Shown here: one piece after another, positions 27,355-39,165 of the stretch
Layout of the letters: the number at the start of each line of letters is the position of its first letter
Position numbering within the stretch: position 1 is the first letter of the stretch
From: Lysobacter prati
GTDB lineage: Bacteria > Pseudomonadota > Gammaproteobacteria > Xanthomonadales > Xanthomonadaceae
Reading direction: 5' to 3'
Length of the DNA stretch: 64,000 nucleotides
NCBI RefSeq assembly: GCF_009765215.1
Contig: NZ_VLNV01000001.1
Coordinates: forward strand, 806,001 to 870,000
Made by a program: the position numbers and the translations under genes
The notes under the pieces: generated by a model
Seen by the model: only the letters and a program-made list of their open reading frames with translations
What the model was told of the DNA's origin: nothing
Database searches by the model: none

Positions 27355-30300
27355 TCACCCCTGCTCCGCCCGACGCGGCGGTGGCGGCTCGTTCCCGAAC
27401 ACCGTCACATACAGCACGGGCAGGAAGATCAGCGTAAGCACGGTGGCTACCAGCAGGCCGCCCATGATGGCGAATGCCATCGGCCCCCAGAAAACCGTCG
27501 GCGCGATTGGAATGAGGCCGAGCACGGTGGAGATCGCAGTGAGCATCAGCGGACGCATGCGCGAGGTCGCCGCGCTGGACACCGCATCCAGCACGCCCAT
27601 GCCCGCCGCACGATCCGTTTCGATCTGCACGATCAGGATCACCGCGTTCTTGGCGATCATGCCGATCAGCGCCAGGATGCCGAGGATCGCCACGAAACCC
27701 AGCGGCCGGTTGAACAGCAGCAGCGCCCCGACCACGCCGATCAGCCCCAGCGGCAGCACGCACACCACCATGGCGACGCGCCGGAAGCTCACCAGCAGGA
27801 CCATCATCGCCACCAGCATCAGCAGGATCATCACCGGCACCACGGCGTACACCGATTGGCTGGATGCATTGCTTTCCTCGTAGAGGCCACCGGTCTCCAC
27901 GCGGTATGGCTCGGGCAGCCGCTTGTCGAACTCCTCGATCTTCGGCCGCAGCGCGTCGACCACGTCGTCCGGCAGCACGTCGCGCCTGACGTCCGCCCGC
28001 ACCGTCAGGGTCGGCACGCGGTCGCGACGCCAGACCAGCGGGAACTCCTGCCCCTCGGTGAAGGTCGCGAACTGAGCGAGGGGAACCATCCGACCGGTGG
28101 CCGTGGGGATCTGCAAGGAAGACAGGGTTTCGAACGAAGCGCGTTGTTCGTCGGTCGCGCGTGCAACGACGTTCACCAGATAGATGTCGTCCCGGACCTG
28201 CGTGACGGGCGTGCCGGCGATGGCGGCGTTCAACACGCCCGCCAGTGCGGCCGAACTCACGCCGAACTGCCGCGCCTCGTCCTGGTCGACGTGGATGCGC
28301 ACCTGCCGCGCGGGTTCCATCCAGTCGTAGTTGACATGCCGCACTCGCGCGTCCGAACCGAGCACGCCGGCCAGTTCAAGCGAGATCTGCCGCAACTGGT
28401 CCATGTCGGGACCACTGACGCGGTATTGCAACGGCCATCCGACCGGAGGTCCCAGCTCCAGCGGCGATACGCGCGCGATCACGTCCGGGAACTCCTCGGC
28501 CAGCACTTTCTCCAGCTTCTGATGCAGACGCTCGCGCGCCTCCAGGTCCTTCGCCACGATCACGAACTGCGCGAAGAACGGGTTGGCCAACTGCACGTTG
28601 AGCGTGAGGATGAAACGGATCGCGCCGCGGCCGACGTAGGTACTGTAATGATCGACGTCCGGGTTGTCGTTCAGCAGCGCTTCCAGTCGTTTGGCCTGCG
28701 CCTCGGTCGCGAAGATGGACGCGTTCTGCCGCAGCGTCATGTCGACGGTCAGCTCGGGGCGGTCCGACGACGGGAAGAACTGCTGTGGCACGTAGCGAAG
28801 TAGGAACAGCGCCAGCACGAAGGCGGCCACGGTGACGCCGATGGTGAGCCAACGCGCCGCGATCGCGCCGCGCAGCAACCTTCCGTAGGTCTCCATGATG
28901 CGGCTGGGTTTGGCGTCGGCGCGCTTCTCGGGCACCTTCAGGATGGCCTTGCCCAGCAGCGGCGCGAAGATCACTGCGCCCAGCCACGAAACGATCAGCG
29001 AGATCGCCACGACGGCGAAGATGGAAAAGGTGTACTCGCCCGCCGAACTGCGTGCGAAACCGATGGGCACGAAGCTGGAGATCGTCACCAGCGTGCCGAT
29101 GAGCATGGGCGCGGCCAGCGTGCGATAGGCATACGTCGCCGCCTCGTCCTTGCTGTCGCCAACGGCCAGGCGGTTCATCATCGCATCGACGGTGGTCATC
29201 GCGTCGTCCACCAGCAGCGTCAGCGCGATGATCAGCGCGCCCAGCGATATGCGGTGCAGGTCAATGTTCACCACGTCCATGACCGTGAAAACGATTGCCA
29301 GGGTCAGCGGGATCGCCAGCGCCACCACCGTGCCGGGTCGAACGCCCAGGCTCACGAAGCTGCACACCAGGATGATGATGATGGCCTGCCACAACGACGC
29401 CATGAAATCGTTGATCGAGACGTCCACCGTCTCGGCCTGGTCGGCCACGAGCGTCGGTTCGATGCCGACGGGGAGGTCGGCGCGTACCTTCGCCATCTCG
29501 CGACGCACGTTCTCGCCCAGCGCCAGGATGTCGCCGCCCACGCGCATGGAGATCGCCAGGCCGATCGCCGGCTTTCCGTTCACGCGGAACATCGGTTGCG
29601 GCGGATCCGTCGTCCCACGATGGACTCGTGCGATGTCGCCCAGTCGCACGATCCGGTCGCCGACCACGAGGTTGAACGACTCGATGTCGGCCTCGTTGTC
29701 GAAGGCGCCACTGACGCGCAGGAACACGCGCTCCTGCGCGGTCTGGATGACACCGGCGGGCCTGATGAGGTTCTGCGTCTGCAAAGCCGCGATGATCGTA
29801 CGGAAATCCAGGCGCATGCCGGCGAGTCGTTCGGTCGAGAACTCGATGAAGATCTGCTCGTCCTGCGCGCCGAGCACTTCGATCTTGGAAACATCCGGGA
29901 TGTTGAGAAGACGCGACCGGATCGCCTCCACTTCGTCGCGCAGTTGCCGGAACGTGAATCCGTCGGCGGTGAAGGCGTAGATGGTGCCGAAGGTGTCGCC
30001 GAAGTCGTCGTTGAAGAACGGGCCGACCACGCCGGCCGGCAGCGTGCCACGGATGTCGCCGATGTTCTTGCGTACCTGGTACCACACGTCCGGCACTTCA
30101 TCGGGTGGCGTGGTCTGTTCGAGCTCGACAAAGATCGTCGTCTGGCCGGCCGTTGTGTAGCTGCGCACGCTGTCGATGTGGCGCGTTTCCTGGAGCTTGC
30201 GTTCCAGGCGCTCCGTCACCTGCGGAAGCATCTCTTCCACGGTGGCGCCCGGCCAGGCCGCCCCGACCACCATCGTGCGGATCGTGAACGCCGGATCCTC

Positions 30301-30414
30301 GTCGCGCCCCAACCGCATGAAGGACAGCACGCCGGCCACCAGCGCGATGATCATCAGGAACACGACCAGCGAGCGCTTGCCCAGCGCCCATTCCGACAGG
30401 TTCGGGCCGATCAC
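27355..30414 (-). CDS. RND multidrug efflux permease (HAE1-like)
   Basis: The 1019-residue inner-membrane pump has the AcrB-like layout: TM1 near residues 13-33, a large periplasmic domain, TM2-6, TM7 near 540, a second periplasmic domain, and TM8-12 (last near 990). The TM4 proton-relay pair appears as LTLLVDDAMTTVDAMMNRL (Asp-Asp, about residue 400). FMRLGRDEDPAFTIRTMVV near residue 35 resembles permeases with broad solvent or drug specificity (MdtB/C and VexF relatives). Its start overlaps the adaptor stop by four bases, and its end overlaps a possible GTG start of mrpE. Confidence 0.93.
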   Translation of the reverse strand: MIGPNLSEWALGKRSLVVFLMIIALVAGVLSFMRLGRDEDPAFTIRTMVVGAAWPGATVEEMLPQVTERLERKLQETRHIDSVRSYTTAGQTTIFVELEQTTPPDEVPDVWYQVRKNIGDIRGTLPAGVVGPFFNDDFGDTFGTIYAFTADGFTFRQLRDEVEAIRSRLLNIPDVSKIEVLGAQDEQIFIEFSTERLAGMRLDFRTIIAALQTQNLIRPAGVIQTAQERVFLRVSGAFDNEADIESFNLVVGDRIVRLGDIARVHRGTTDPPQPMFRVNGKPAIGLAISMRVGGDILALGENVRREMAKVRADLPVGIEPTLVADQAETVDVSINDFMASLWQAIIIILVCSFVSLGVRPGTVVALAIPLTLAIVFTVMDVVNIDLHRISLGALIIALTLLVDDAMTTVDAMMNRLAVGDSKDEAATYAYRTLAAPMLIGTLVTISSFVPIGFARSSAGEYTFSIFAVVAISLIVSWLGAVIFAPLLGKAILKVPEKRADAKPSRIMETYGRLLRGAIAARWLTIGVTVAAFVLALFLLRYVPQQFFPSSDRPELTVDMTLRQNASIFATEAQAKRLEALLNDNPDVDHYSTYVGRGAIRFILTLNVQLANPFFAQFVIVAKDLEARERLHQKLEKVLAEEFPDVIARVSPLELGPPVGWPLQYRVSGPDMDQLRQISLELAGVLGSDARVRHVNYDWMEPARQVRIHVDQDEARQFGVSSAALAGVLNAAIAGTPVTQVRDDIYLVNVVARATDEQRASFETLSSLQIPTATGRMVPLAQFATFTEGQEFPLVWRRDRVPTLTVRADVRRDVLPDDVVDALRPKIEEFDKRLPEPYRVETGGLYEESNASSQSVYAVVPVMILLMLVAMMVLLVSFRRVAMVVCVLPLGLIGVVGALLLFNRPLGFVAILGILALIGMIAKNAVILIVQIETDRAAGMGVLDAVSSAATSRMRPLMLTAISTVLGLIPIAPTVFWGPMAFAIMGGLLVATVLTLIFLPVLYVTVFGNEPPPPRRAEQG

Positions 30415-31574
30415 GGCCGGGCCTCGGTGGGCGTCGCCTCGCTGGACCTTGCCTCGCTGGACTTTGCCTCGCTGGACCTTGTCTCACTGAAGCGCACCTT
30501 CTGGCCGGGGTGCAGCGCGTGCACGCCGGCGGTGACCACGATGTCGCCCTGCTTCAGGCCGGAGGCCACCATCACGCTCGTCGGACTGGACGACTGCACC
30601 ACGATCTGGCGCGTCGACACGGTATGCGCCTTAGGGTCGACGACCCAAACCGCCGTCTTTCCTCCCGAACGCATCACCGCCGCCGCCGGCACTTCGATCC
30701 CGAGCACCGAGTCCAGCTTCATCCGACCGGTCACGGTGCTGCCCAGGCGCATCGCGGTGGGCGGATCGATCAGCCCGACCTTGACGCGGAACGTGTTCGT
30801 CACCGGATCGGCGCGCGGTGCGACCTCACGCACCCGCCCCCGCGCGGTGACGCGAGGATCTGCGGTCAGCATGACGATAATGTCCGGATTCGCGGGGGCG
30901 TTGTCCTTGACCGCGGCGGGCACGTCGAACGCGGCGTCGCGACTGCCCTCGCGCGCCACCTGAACGATCATCTGGCCGGCCGCCACGACTTCGCCAGGTT
31001 CCGCGCCGAACGCCGTCACCACGCCGGCCACGTCCGAGGTGATGCGCGTGTAACTCAATCGGTTACTGGCCAGGTTGACCTGCGCCTGCGCCGACTCGAC
31101 CTGGGACTGCGCCGCCTTGCGGCTGGCTTGCGCCTGGTCGAACAACGCGCGCGAAACGGCGTCCAGGGCGACCAGGCCGCGCATGCGTTCGAAGTTGTTG
31201 GCCGCCTCGACCATCTGCGCCTGCGCGGCCGATTGCTGCGCACGTGCAGATTGCAGCGCGCTTTCCTCGTCCTGCGTGTCGAGAAGCGCAACGAGCTGCC
31301 CGCGTCGCACGCGATCGCCGACCCCGACCAGGCGTTCGGTCATTCGACCGGATATGCGGAACGACAGGTTGATCTCGCTCTCGGCCTGCACGCGGCCGAC
31401 GAGGGTCACGGTGTCGCCGCTGAGCCGCGTGTCGGTAACCATGACGCGCACGGGGCGGACTTCCTGCGCGGCTTCGTCGTCGCCCCCTCCACACGCCGCC
31501 AGCACGACGACGGCCAGGGTTGCCGCGACCAAGCAGCCGTGAGATGAGCGCCGGAAGACGCAGATGGAAGGCAC
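30411..31574 (-). CDS. RND efflux periplasmic adaptor lipoprotein (MFP family)
   Basis: The 387-residue membrane-fusion protein has lipobox VVLAACGGG near residue 28, an N-terminal beta-barrel/lipoyl half (VQAESEINLSFRISGRMTERLVGVGDRVRRGQLVALLD, about 60-95), a coiled-coil hairpin (about 98-160, rich in Ala/Gln: SARAQQSAAQAQMVEAANNF), and the second lipoyl half (LSYTRITSDVAGVVTAFGAEPGEVVAAGQMIVQVA). The C-terminus ends in a Ser/Glu repeat (SSEAR-type units) coded by a 15-bp tandem repeat. It is the first gene of the RND-antiporter unit, 166 bp downstream of the arginine deiminase stop. Confidence 0.92.
   Translation of the reverse strand: MPSICVFRRSSHGCLVAATLAVVVLAACGGGDDEAAQEVRPVRVMVTDTRLSGDTVTLVGRVQAESEINLSFRISGRMTERLVGVGDRVRRGQLVALLDTQDEESALQSARAQQSAAQAQMVEAANNFERMRGLVALDAVSRALFDQAQASRKAAQSQVESAQAQVNLASNRLSYTRITSDVAGVVTAFGAEPGEVVAAGQMIVQVAREGSRDAAFDVPAAVKDNAPANPDIIVMLTADPRVTARGRVREVAPRADPVTNTFRVKVGLIDPPTAMRLGSTVTGRMKLDSVLGIEVPAAAVMRSGGKTAVWVVDPKAHTVSTRQIVVQSSSPTSVMVASGLKQGDIVVTAGVHALHPGQKVRFSETRSSEAKSSEARSSEATPTEARP
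30436..30480 (-). repeat. 15-bp tandem repeat in the adaptor C-terminus
   Basis: Three copies of GCCTCGCTGGACCTT (plus-strand view; the middle copy has one change), followed by a degenerate fourth. On the coding strand each copy encodes five residues, giving SSEAR-SSEAK-SSEAR in the tail of the efflux adaptor. Such units change copy number readily. Confidence 0.85.
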
Positions 31575-31740
31575 AGTGTCGACTCCCTATCGATGGACCG
31601 GCACCCGCGTCGGTTCCCGAATCCGAAACCTGAAGACACCGGGCGCGAAACCAACTCGAGTCGCTCCCTCTTCTGGATCTGGCCGGATGGCGCGAATCCG
31701 GTCGCCGTCGACCAGACGATCCGCGCCCGCAACTGCCGGC

Positions 31741-34436
<2,696 letters not shown>

Positions 34437-34631
34437 GGTGAGACAGTCCTTTGCGCGCGTCGCCGAACATTGCTTCAGCGTGCGTAACGTGTTTGTGAAG
34501 GGCGCGAGACGGAAACCAGCTAGAACTGCACATAATTTCGCCGTCGTGTGATATGCCCTTCACGGCAGCATCACCTCATCGAGATGCGCTTTGCGATAGG
34601 CATCGGCCCGTTTTCTCGCCGCCGCAGCGGT

Positions 34632-36068
34632 CTAGATGACCAGCCTGCCCGTCAGCAATGCGAACAGCGCGACCACGGCCGCTATCACCAGCAGCGCGCA
34701 GGCGGCAGCTTCGCCGCGACTGAAGATCGCGGTCTTGTTCTGTTCGCGTCTGGACATGACGAACAGGATCGTTCCGGGCGCGTATAGCAGCGCCGAGAGC
34801 AACAGGTACTTCGTTCCCCCGAAGACGAGCATCGAGGCGGCGTAGACCGTCGCAATCGCGCCGCACGCCACCCCCGCGCGCCGCCGGGCGGCGTCGCCTG
34901 GCCCGTAGGTGTCACCGGCCCAGGCGAGCTTCAGTCCATACGCAGCCACCAGCAGGTAGGGAACCAGCGTCATCGCGCTTGTCATCTTCAACGCGAGGAT
35001 GAAGGCGTACTCGGCGAACCAGGTGACCAGGAGGAAGAGCTGGATCAGCCCGTTCGTCAGCCACATCGCGGCGGCGGGCACTCCGCGCGCGTTCTCGCGC
35101 GCCAGGACCGACGGCATCGTCTTGTCGCGCGCCGCCGAATGCAGCACTTCTGCAGCCAGCAGCGACCACGACAGGTAGTTTCCGAGCACGGATATCAGCA
35201 AACCAATGCTGACGAACACCCGTCCCCACGGACCGACAATCGCTTCCATCACGCCGGCCATGGACGGCGTCGCCTGCGCGGCTAGTTCGGGTCGCAGCAG
35301 GATGCCGTAGGAGAACATCGTCACCATCACCAACAGGCACAACACGCCCAGGAAGCCCAGTACGGTCGCCAACCCAACATCCTCACGCCGACGGGCGTAA
35401 CGCGAGTACACGCTTGCGCCCTCGATTCCGACGAACACGAACACCGTCACAAGCATCGTCGCGCGCACCTGCCCGGCCACGCTGGACAAGGTTGCAGGCT
35501 CTCCGCCCCAGAGGTTGGCCGCGAAGACATCACGCTGGAATCCGGCGATGGCGACGAACAGGAACGTGGCGATGGGAACGAGCTTGGCGATGGTGGCGAT
35601 CGTGTTGATTGCCGCCGCCTCGCGAATGCCGCGGAGGATCAGGAAGTGCACGCCCCACAGCAACACCGATGCCGACAGGATCGCCAGAGCCGTCGTGCCG
35701 TCGCCGAATGGTGGAAAGAACTGTCCGATCGTCGCCTTGATCAGCACCAGGCAGGCCACGTCCGCCAGACAGCAGCCGATCCAGTAGCCCGCCGCCGAGA
35801 CGAAACCGGCGTAGTCGCCGAAGCCGGCCTTGGCGTACGCGTAGATGCCCGAGTCCAGCTCCGGGCGCCGCATCGACAGGTTCTGGAAGACGAACGCCAG
35901 CATCAACATGCCCGTGCCGGCGATCACCCAGGCGATCATCGCGCCGACAGCGCCCGTGCTGCGCGCGAATGCCGACGGAAGGGCGAACATGCCCGATCCG
36001 ATCATCGAACCGACCACCAGCGCGATCAGTGCAGTGAACGAGAGCGTTTGCTTGGCGGGGGTACTCAT
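34632..36068 (-). CDS. Second basic amino acid antiporter (APC family)
   Basis: This 478-residue protein is a close relative of the preceding antiporter: VVGSMIGSGMFALPSAFARSTGAVGAMIAWVIAGTGML and [22 protein letters not shown] align segment for segment with it. ATG 36068 gives MSTPAKQ, with no hydrophobic residues before TM1. It lies 195 bp upstream of the other antiporter gene on the same strand, and a local duplication followed by divergence is likely. Having two paralogues beside one deiminase suggests different exchange partners (for example citrulline versus ornithine); that is inference. Confidence 0.9.
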   Translation of the reverse strand: MSTPAKQTLSFTALIALVVGSMIGSGMFALPSAFARSTGAVGAMIAWVIAGTGMLMLAFVFQNLSMRRPELDSGIYAYAKAGFGDYAGFVSAAGYWIGCCLADVACLVLIKATIGQFFPPFGDGTTALAILSASVLLWGVHFLILRGIREAAAINTIATIAKLVPIATFLFVAIAGFQRDVFAANLWGGEPATLSSVAGQVRATMLVTVFVFVGIEGASVYSRYARRREDVGLATVLGFLGVLCLLVMVTMFSYGILLRPELAAQATPSMAGVMEAIVGPWGRVFVSIGLLISVLGNYLSWSLLAAEVLHSAARDKTMPSVLARENARGVPAAAMWLTNGLIQLFLLVTWFAEYAFILALKMTSAMTLVPYLLVAAYGLKLAWAGDTYGPGDAARRRAGVACGAIATVYAASMLVFGGTKYLLLSALLYAPGTILFVMSRREQNKTAIFSRGEAAACALLVIAAVVALFALLTGRLVI

Positions 36069-36406
36069 GGCTCCCGCGCTCCGTCGAGCGCGGCATCCGC
36101 CGTTGGTCGCGACATCATCGGATCCGTCCTCATCACACACCACTCAGGAGTCTTAACGGATGCACAACTTCTGAACATGATCCCGCCGATGTAACGACTC
36201 GATGAAGAAGCGTGAGCATCGCGAGAAGGACGCGTGACAAGTCCGTTGCCCGAATCGCTCTTTTCGTGGCGGCCCGCCTTCCCGCCATGACACTGCCTTC
36301 ACGCGAGGATCTGTCTTTATGGCGGGTCTTCTGCGCGCAACCCAACACCGCCGCTGCCATCCGGACGGCGCGGCGGGTACCGATCTCGCTCGGGCAAGGA
36401 GGAGCC
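36069..36406. other. Intergenic region between divergent genes
   Basis: About 338 bp separate the leftward antiporter from the rightward TPR/beta-barrel gene. I see no gene. There is an 8-bp inverted repeat (CCCGCCAT at 36281-36288, ATGGCGGG at 36319-36326) with a 30-nt loop and a strong AAGGAGGAG before the ATG at 36407. No recognisable promoter pair stands out. Confidence 0.5.
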
Positions 36407-37753
36407 ATGCGAAGCCCATGTCGTACGACGGACTCTGTTCACCGCACCGCTCGCGGCTTGCGGATCGCGGCATACTCGGCTTTGCTCGCATGCGCCTTCG
36501 CCGCGCACGCGCAGAACGACTCGATCGCCCAAGCCGAGTCGCTCGTGGGAAACGAGCAGTACCAGGAGGCGTACGACCTGCTGGCGCCATTGGAAGCGTC
36601 CCAGGCCGATGATGCGACCTACCTGTATCTGCTCGGCCGCGCCGCGCTCGGCGTGAAGGATGCGGAGAGAGCGCGCGTCGCGCTCGAGCGAAGCATCGAA
36701 CTCGATCCCGACCGCACGGCCGCCCATCTCGCATTGGGCCGCGCGTTCTACGCACTTGGCGAGTACGCCAACGCCAGGAACCAGTTCGAGATCGCGCTGC
36801 GCTTCGAGAACCTGCCCGATGACCTGCTCACACAGGTGCAGATCTACGACGAAGCCGCACGCGAGGCGCTGGAGGAAGGCAAGCGCACGACGATGTTCGG
36901 CTACGCGGCCGGCGGCATCGGCCTTTACCGCGTCAACTCCACGCGCGGGACAAACGTTTTCGGCGGCGGCGATCGACGCGACACGTTCTACAACCTGCGC
37001 GTGGGCGGCGGCCTGAATCACGCATTCGGCAACGGCTACGCGTTGGACGCGACGCTTGACTACCGCTTTCGCTACTACGACGCGCGCGACTCACGCGACG
37101 ATCGCGACCTGCGCTGGAGTCTCGCCGGGAGCCGCAGCTTCGACGACAGCAACCTCGCCGTTGGGTTGCGCGGCCGCGTGAGTTACCGCGGTGACGGCGA
37201 TTACCGCAATGACGTCGCCGGTTTCGTCGACTACTCGCGCAACCTCAACATAGAGAACCAGCTCGCCCTGGGCCTGTCGGTGCAGCGCCGGCGATACCCC
37301 AGCGGCCCCTTGCGCGATCGCAGCCGCACCACGAGCACGGCCAGCGTTGGCTGGGTCCGATCGTTCGCCGACGGCGCGGCGAGCTTCTCGTTCACGGCCC
37401 ATGGTGGCCGCAATACGGCGACCAGCCGGCCCGATGGTGATTCTGACGTCTACGGCGCGACCGCAAACCTGGACTACACCTTCACCGACACACTGGATGC
37501 CTTCGTCTTCGTCTGGTGGGAGCGCGATGTTTTCAACACCGATCGCGTCCATTTTCATCCGGACGCCCTGGACGAGGGCGTCATCCTGCGCCGCGAGGAC
37601 AACCTCTACGAAGGTGGCGTTGGGCTGATCTGGGCGTTCGCGCCGAGCTGGTCGCTGCGACCGGAAGTGCTCTACATCAGGGACCAGAGCAATGTGATTG
37701 GCTTCAACTACAGTTCGACGGAAGCCTGGATCAATGTGCGCAAGGGCTTCTGA
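36407..37753 (+). CDS. TPR-beta-barrel outer-membrane protein (DUF560 / surface lipoprotein assembly modifier-like)
   Basis: The 448-residue protein has a signal peptide (AAYSALLACAFAAHAQ). A TPR region follows at about 30-140 (NEQYQEAYDLLAPLE, YLYLLGRAALGVKDAERARVALERSIELDPDRTAAHLALGRAFYALGEY). From about 160 to the C-terminus the alternating aromatic strands (LGYRF-like YRFRYYDAR, AFVFVWWERDVF, AWINVRKGF) form a beta-barrel ending in Phe. This architecture matches the DUF560/Slam family, which moves lipoproteins to the cell surface, though other TPR-barrel proteins exist. ATG 36407 follows AAGGAGGAG. The small lipoprotein genes just downstream are possible clients. Confidence 0.65.
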   Translation: MRSPCRTTDSVHRTARGLRIAAYSALLACAFAAHAQNDSIAQAESLVGNEQYQEAYDLLAPLEASQADDATYLYLLGRAALGVKDAERARVALERSIELDPDRTAAHLALGRAFYALGEYANARNQFEIALRFENLPDDLLTQVQIYDEAAREALEEGKRTTMFGYAAGGIGLYRVNSTRGTNVFGGGDRRDTFYNLRVGGGLNHAFGNGYALDATLDYRFRYYDARDSRDDRDLRWSLAGSRSFDDSNLAVGLRGRVSYRGDGDYRNDVAGFVDYSRNLNIENQLALGLSVQRRRYPSGPLRDRSRTTSTASVGWVRSFADGAASFSFTAHGGRNTATSRPDGDSDVYGATANLDYTFTDTLDAFVFVWWERDVFNTDRVHFHPDALDEGVILRREDNLYEGGVGLIWAFAPSWSLRPEVLYIRDQSNVIGFNYSSTEAWINVRKGF

Positions 37754-37871
37754 GCAGAGGAGCAAGTCGCCTGTTGCGACGTTGCGATGCTTTCACCACC
37801 GCTTCACTGCGTCAGGCGTAATCCACGCGAACCCGACGTGAAGCCGCCCTACATGGAATTGGAGGCAAGCT

Positions 37872-38330
37872 ATGAATCGTATGGCAGTCAGTGGAATGGT
37901 GGTCGCGCTCGGCATCGTCGCGCTATCGGGATGCAAGACGCACACGACACCGACGACGTTCAACCGATCCGAAGTCGGCGCGGCGCGCACCGTGGAATCG
38001 GGCACGATTCGCGGCCTGCGCGACGTCACCATCCAGAATGATTCGCGAGGCGTCGGCACCGCCACGGGCGCCGTGCTCGGCGGCATCGCCGGCAGCACCA
38101 TCGGTGGCAGCAGTCGCGCCAACGCGGCCGGTGCCGTCGCCGGCGCAGCCGCAGGTGGCGCGGCGGGCAACGCGATGGCGCGTAGTACTCGCCCAGGCGT
38201 CGAGATTACGGTCGAGCTCCAATCCGGACGCACCATCTCGGTCACGCAGGATGGATCGAGCCAGGAATTCCGTATCGGAGATCGCGTGCAGGTGTCGTCC
38301 GACGGACGCACGACGCGCGTCACCCGCTGA
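37872..38330 (+). CDS. Glycine-zipper lipoprotein (SlyB/17 kDa antigen-like)
   Basis: This 152-residue lipoprotein has lipobox VALSGCKT near residue 21. The central segment (TGAVLGGIAGSTIGGSS, then AGAVAGAAAGGAAG, about 65-105) is a glycine-zipper 2TM domain, as in SlyB, Pal-associated 17 kDa antigens and osmotically induced lipoproteins. The C-terminal part (ITVELQSGRTISVTQDG, FRIGDRVQVSSDG) is a small beta domain typical of the family. ATG 37872 has GGAGG upstream. It should sit in the outer membrane. Confidence 0.9.
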   Translation: MNRMAVSGMVVALGIVALSGCKTHTTPTTFNRSEVGAARTVESGTIRGLRDVTIQNDSRGVGTATGAVLGGIAGSTIGGSSRANAAGAVAGAAAGGAAGNAMARSTRPGVEITVELQSGRTISVTQDGSSQEFRIGDRVQVSSDGRTTRVTR

Positions 38331-38407
38331 GAGGGCTCCGAGCGCCAGGCGATGACGCCTTGCGCTCGGCATGCGCATTGCACCAACGACGACAGGCGGT
38401 GAACGAC

Positions 38408-38914
38408 ATGCGCTACAAGCTACCAGCACTTCTGATGCTCGCAGGCACGATAGCGGCCGGCTGCGCCAGCTCGCCCACGATGTCGACGCAGGAACGGTTG
38501 GCGTTTTACCGTGAGCACGCGGGGCCGCCCGTGATGTCGTTCCGCCTGGAGCGCATCGTGGGCACGCAAAACTGGACGCCTCTGGGCGACCAGGCGCTGG
38601 TGCTATGGTCCACCGCCAGCCGCGGGCACCTGATCGAGATGCGCACGCGCTGTTCCGGCATGTCGATGGCCTCCCGCATCGCCATCACCAACCGGATGGG
38701 GCAAGTCACCGCGCGCATCGACTCGGTATTGCCGCGCACTGCGACCGGATTTGTCCAGTCGGGCAGCGGCACGTGCCGCATCGATACGATCCGTCCGATC
38801 GACGCACGCACGTTGCGCGACGCCAGGCGTGAATTGCGCGAGGCCGAGTACATCGAACAGAGCGCCGCGCCACCACCGACCGATGAGCCAACGCCTCCGG
38901 CCGACGGCACCTGA
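38408..38914 (+). CDS. Small lipoprotein, DUF6491-like
   Basis: This 168-residue predicted lipoprotein has lipobox TIAAGCASS near residue 17. The mature part (ERLAFYREHAGPPVMSFRLERIVGTQNWTPLGDQALVLW) looks like the DUF6491 family found in Xanthomonadales, with two Cys (RTRCSGMS and SGTCRIDTIRPID) that could pair. The C-terminus is Glu/Pro-rich. It follows the glycine-zipper lipoprotein by 77 bp. Function unknown. Confidence 0.75.
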   Translation: MRYKLPALLMLAGTIAAGCASSPTMSTQERLAFYREHAGPPVMSFRLERIVGTQNWTPLGDQALVLWSTASRGHLIEMRTRCSGMSMASRIAITNRMGQVTARIDSVLPRTATGFVQSGSGTCRIDTIRPIDARTLRDARRELREAEYIEQSAAPPPTDEPTPPADGT

Positions 38915-38977
38915 CGCAGATTCCGCGCCGGTCGCAGCGTTTTTCGTGGCGACCCGGCTACCGCGCGCCGGGAATAA

Positions 38978-39067
38978 TGGCGGAGAGAGTGGGATTCGAA
39001 CCCACGGTGGTACTGCTACCACGGCGGTTTTCAAGACCGCTGCCTTAAACCACTCGGCCATCTCTCC
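38978..39067 (-). tRNA. tRNA-Ser (anticodon UGA)
   Basis: Read on the minus strand it begins GGAGAGATGGCCGAGTGG and ends GGTTCGAATCCCACTCTC + TCCGCCA. The acceptor stem GGAGAGA pairs with TCTCTCC, the anticodon loop is CTTGAAA with anticodon TGA, there is a long variable arm (GTGGTAGCAGTACCAC-type stem) and the T-loop is TTCGAAT. CCA is encoded. The long variable arm marks a class II serine tRNA. Confidence 0.97.
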
Positions 39068-39165
39068 GATTGTCTGGCGACTGCTGGGCCCGCGTCGTCG
39101 CGGGCCGCGCATTGTCGCATAGCACCCCGGCAGGCCCTCAAGCCCGCGTGCTCAAATCTGCCCGC

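Noticed and set aside
34437-34631. Small gene between the two antiporters
   Set aside because: The short frames have no ribosome site or conserved-looking sequence; the gap looks like an ordinary promoter/leader region.
38978-39067. tRNA-Ser as a confirmed integration site with att repeats
   Set aside because: No integrase gene and no second copy of the tRNA 3' end was found by eye on either side. It is kept only as a low-interest possibility.
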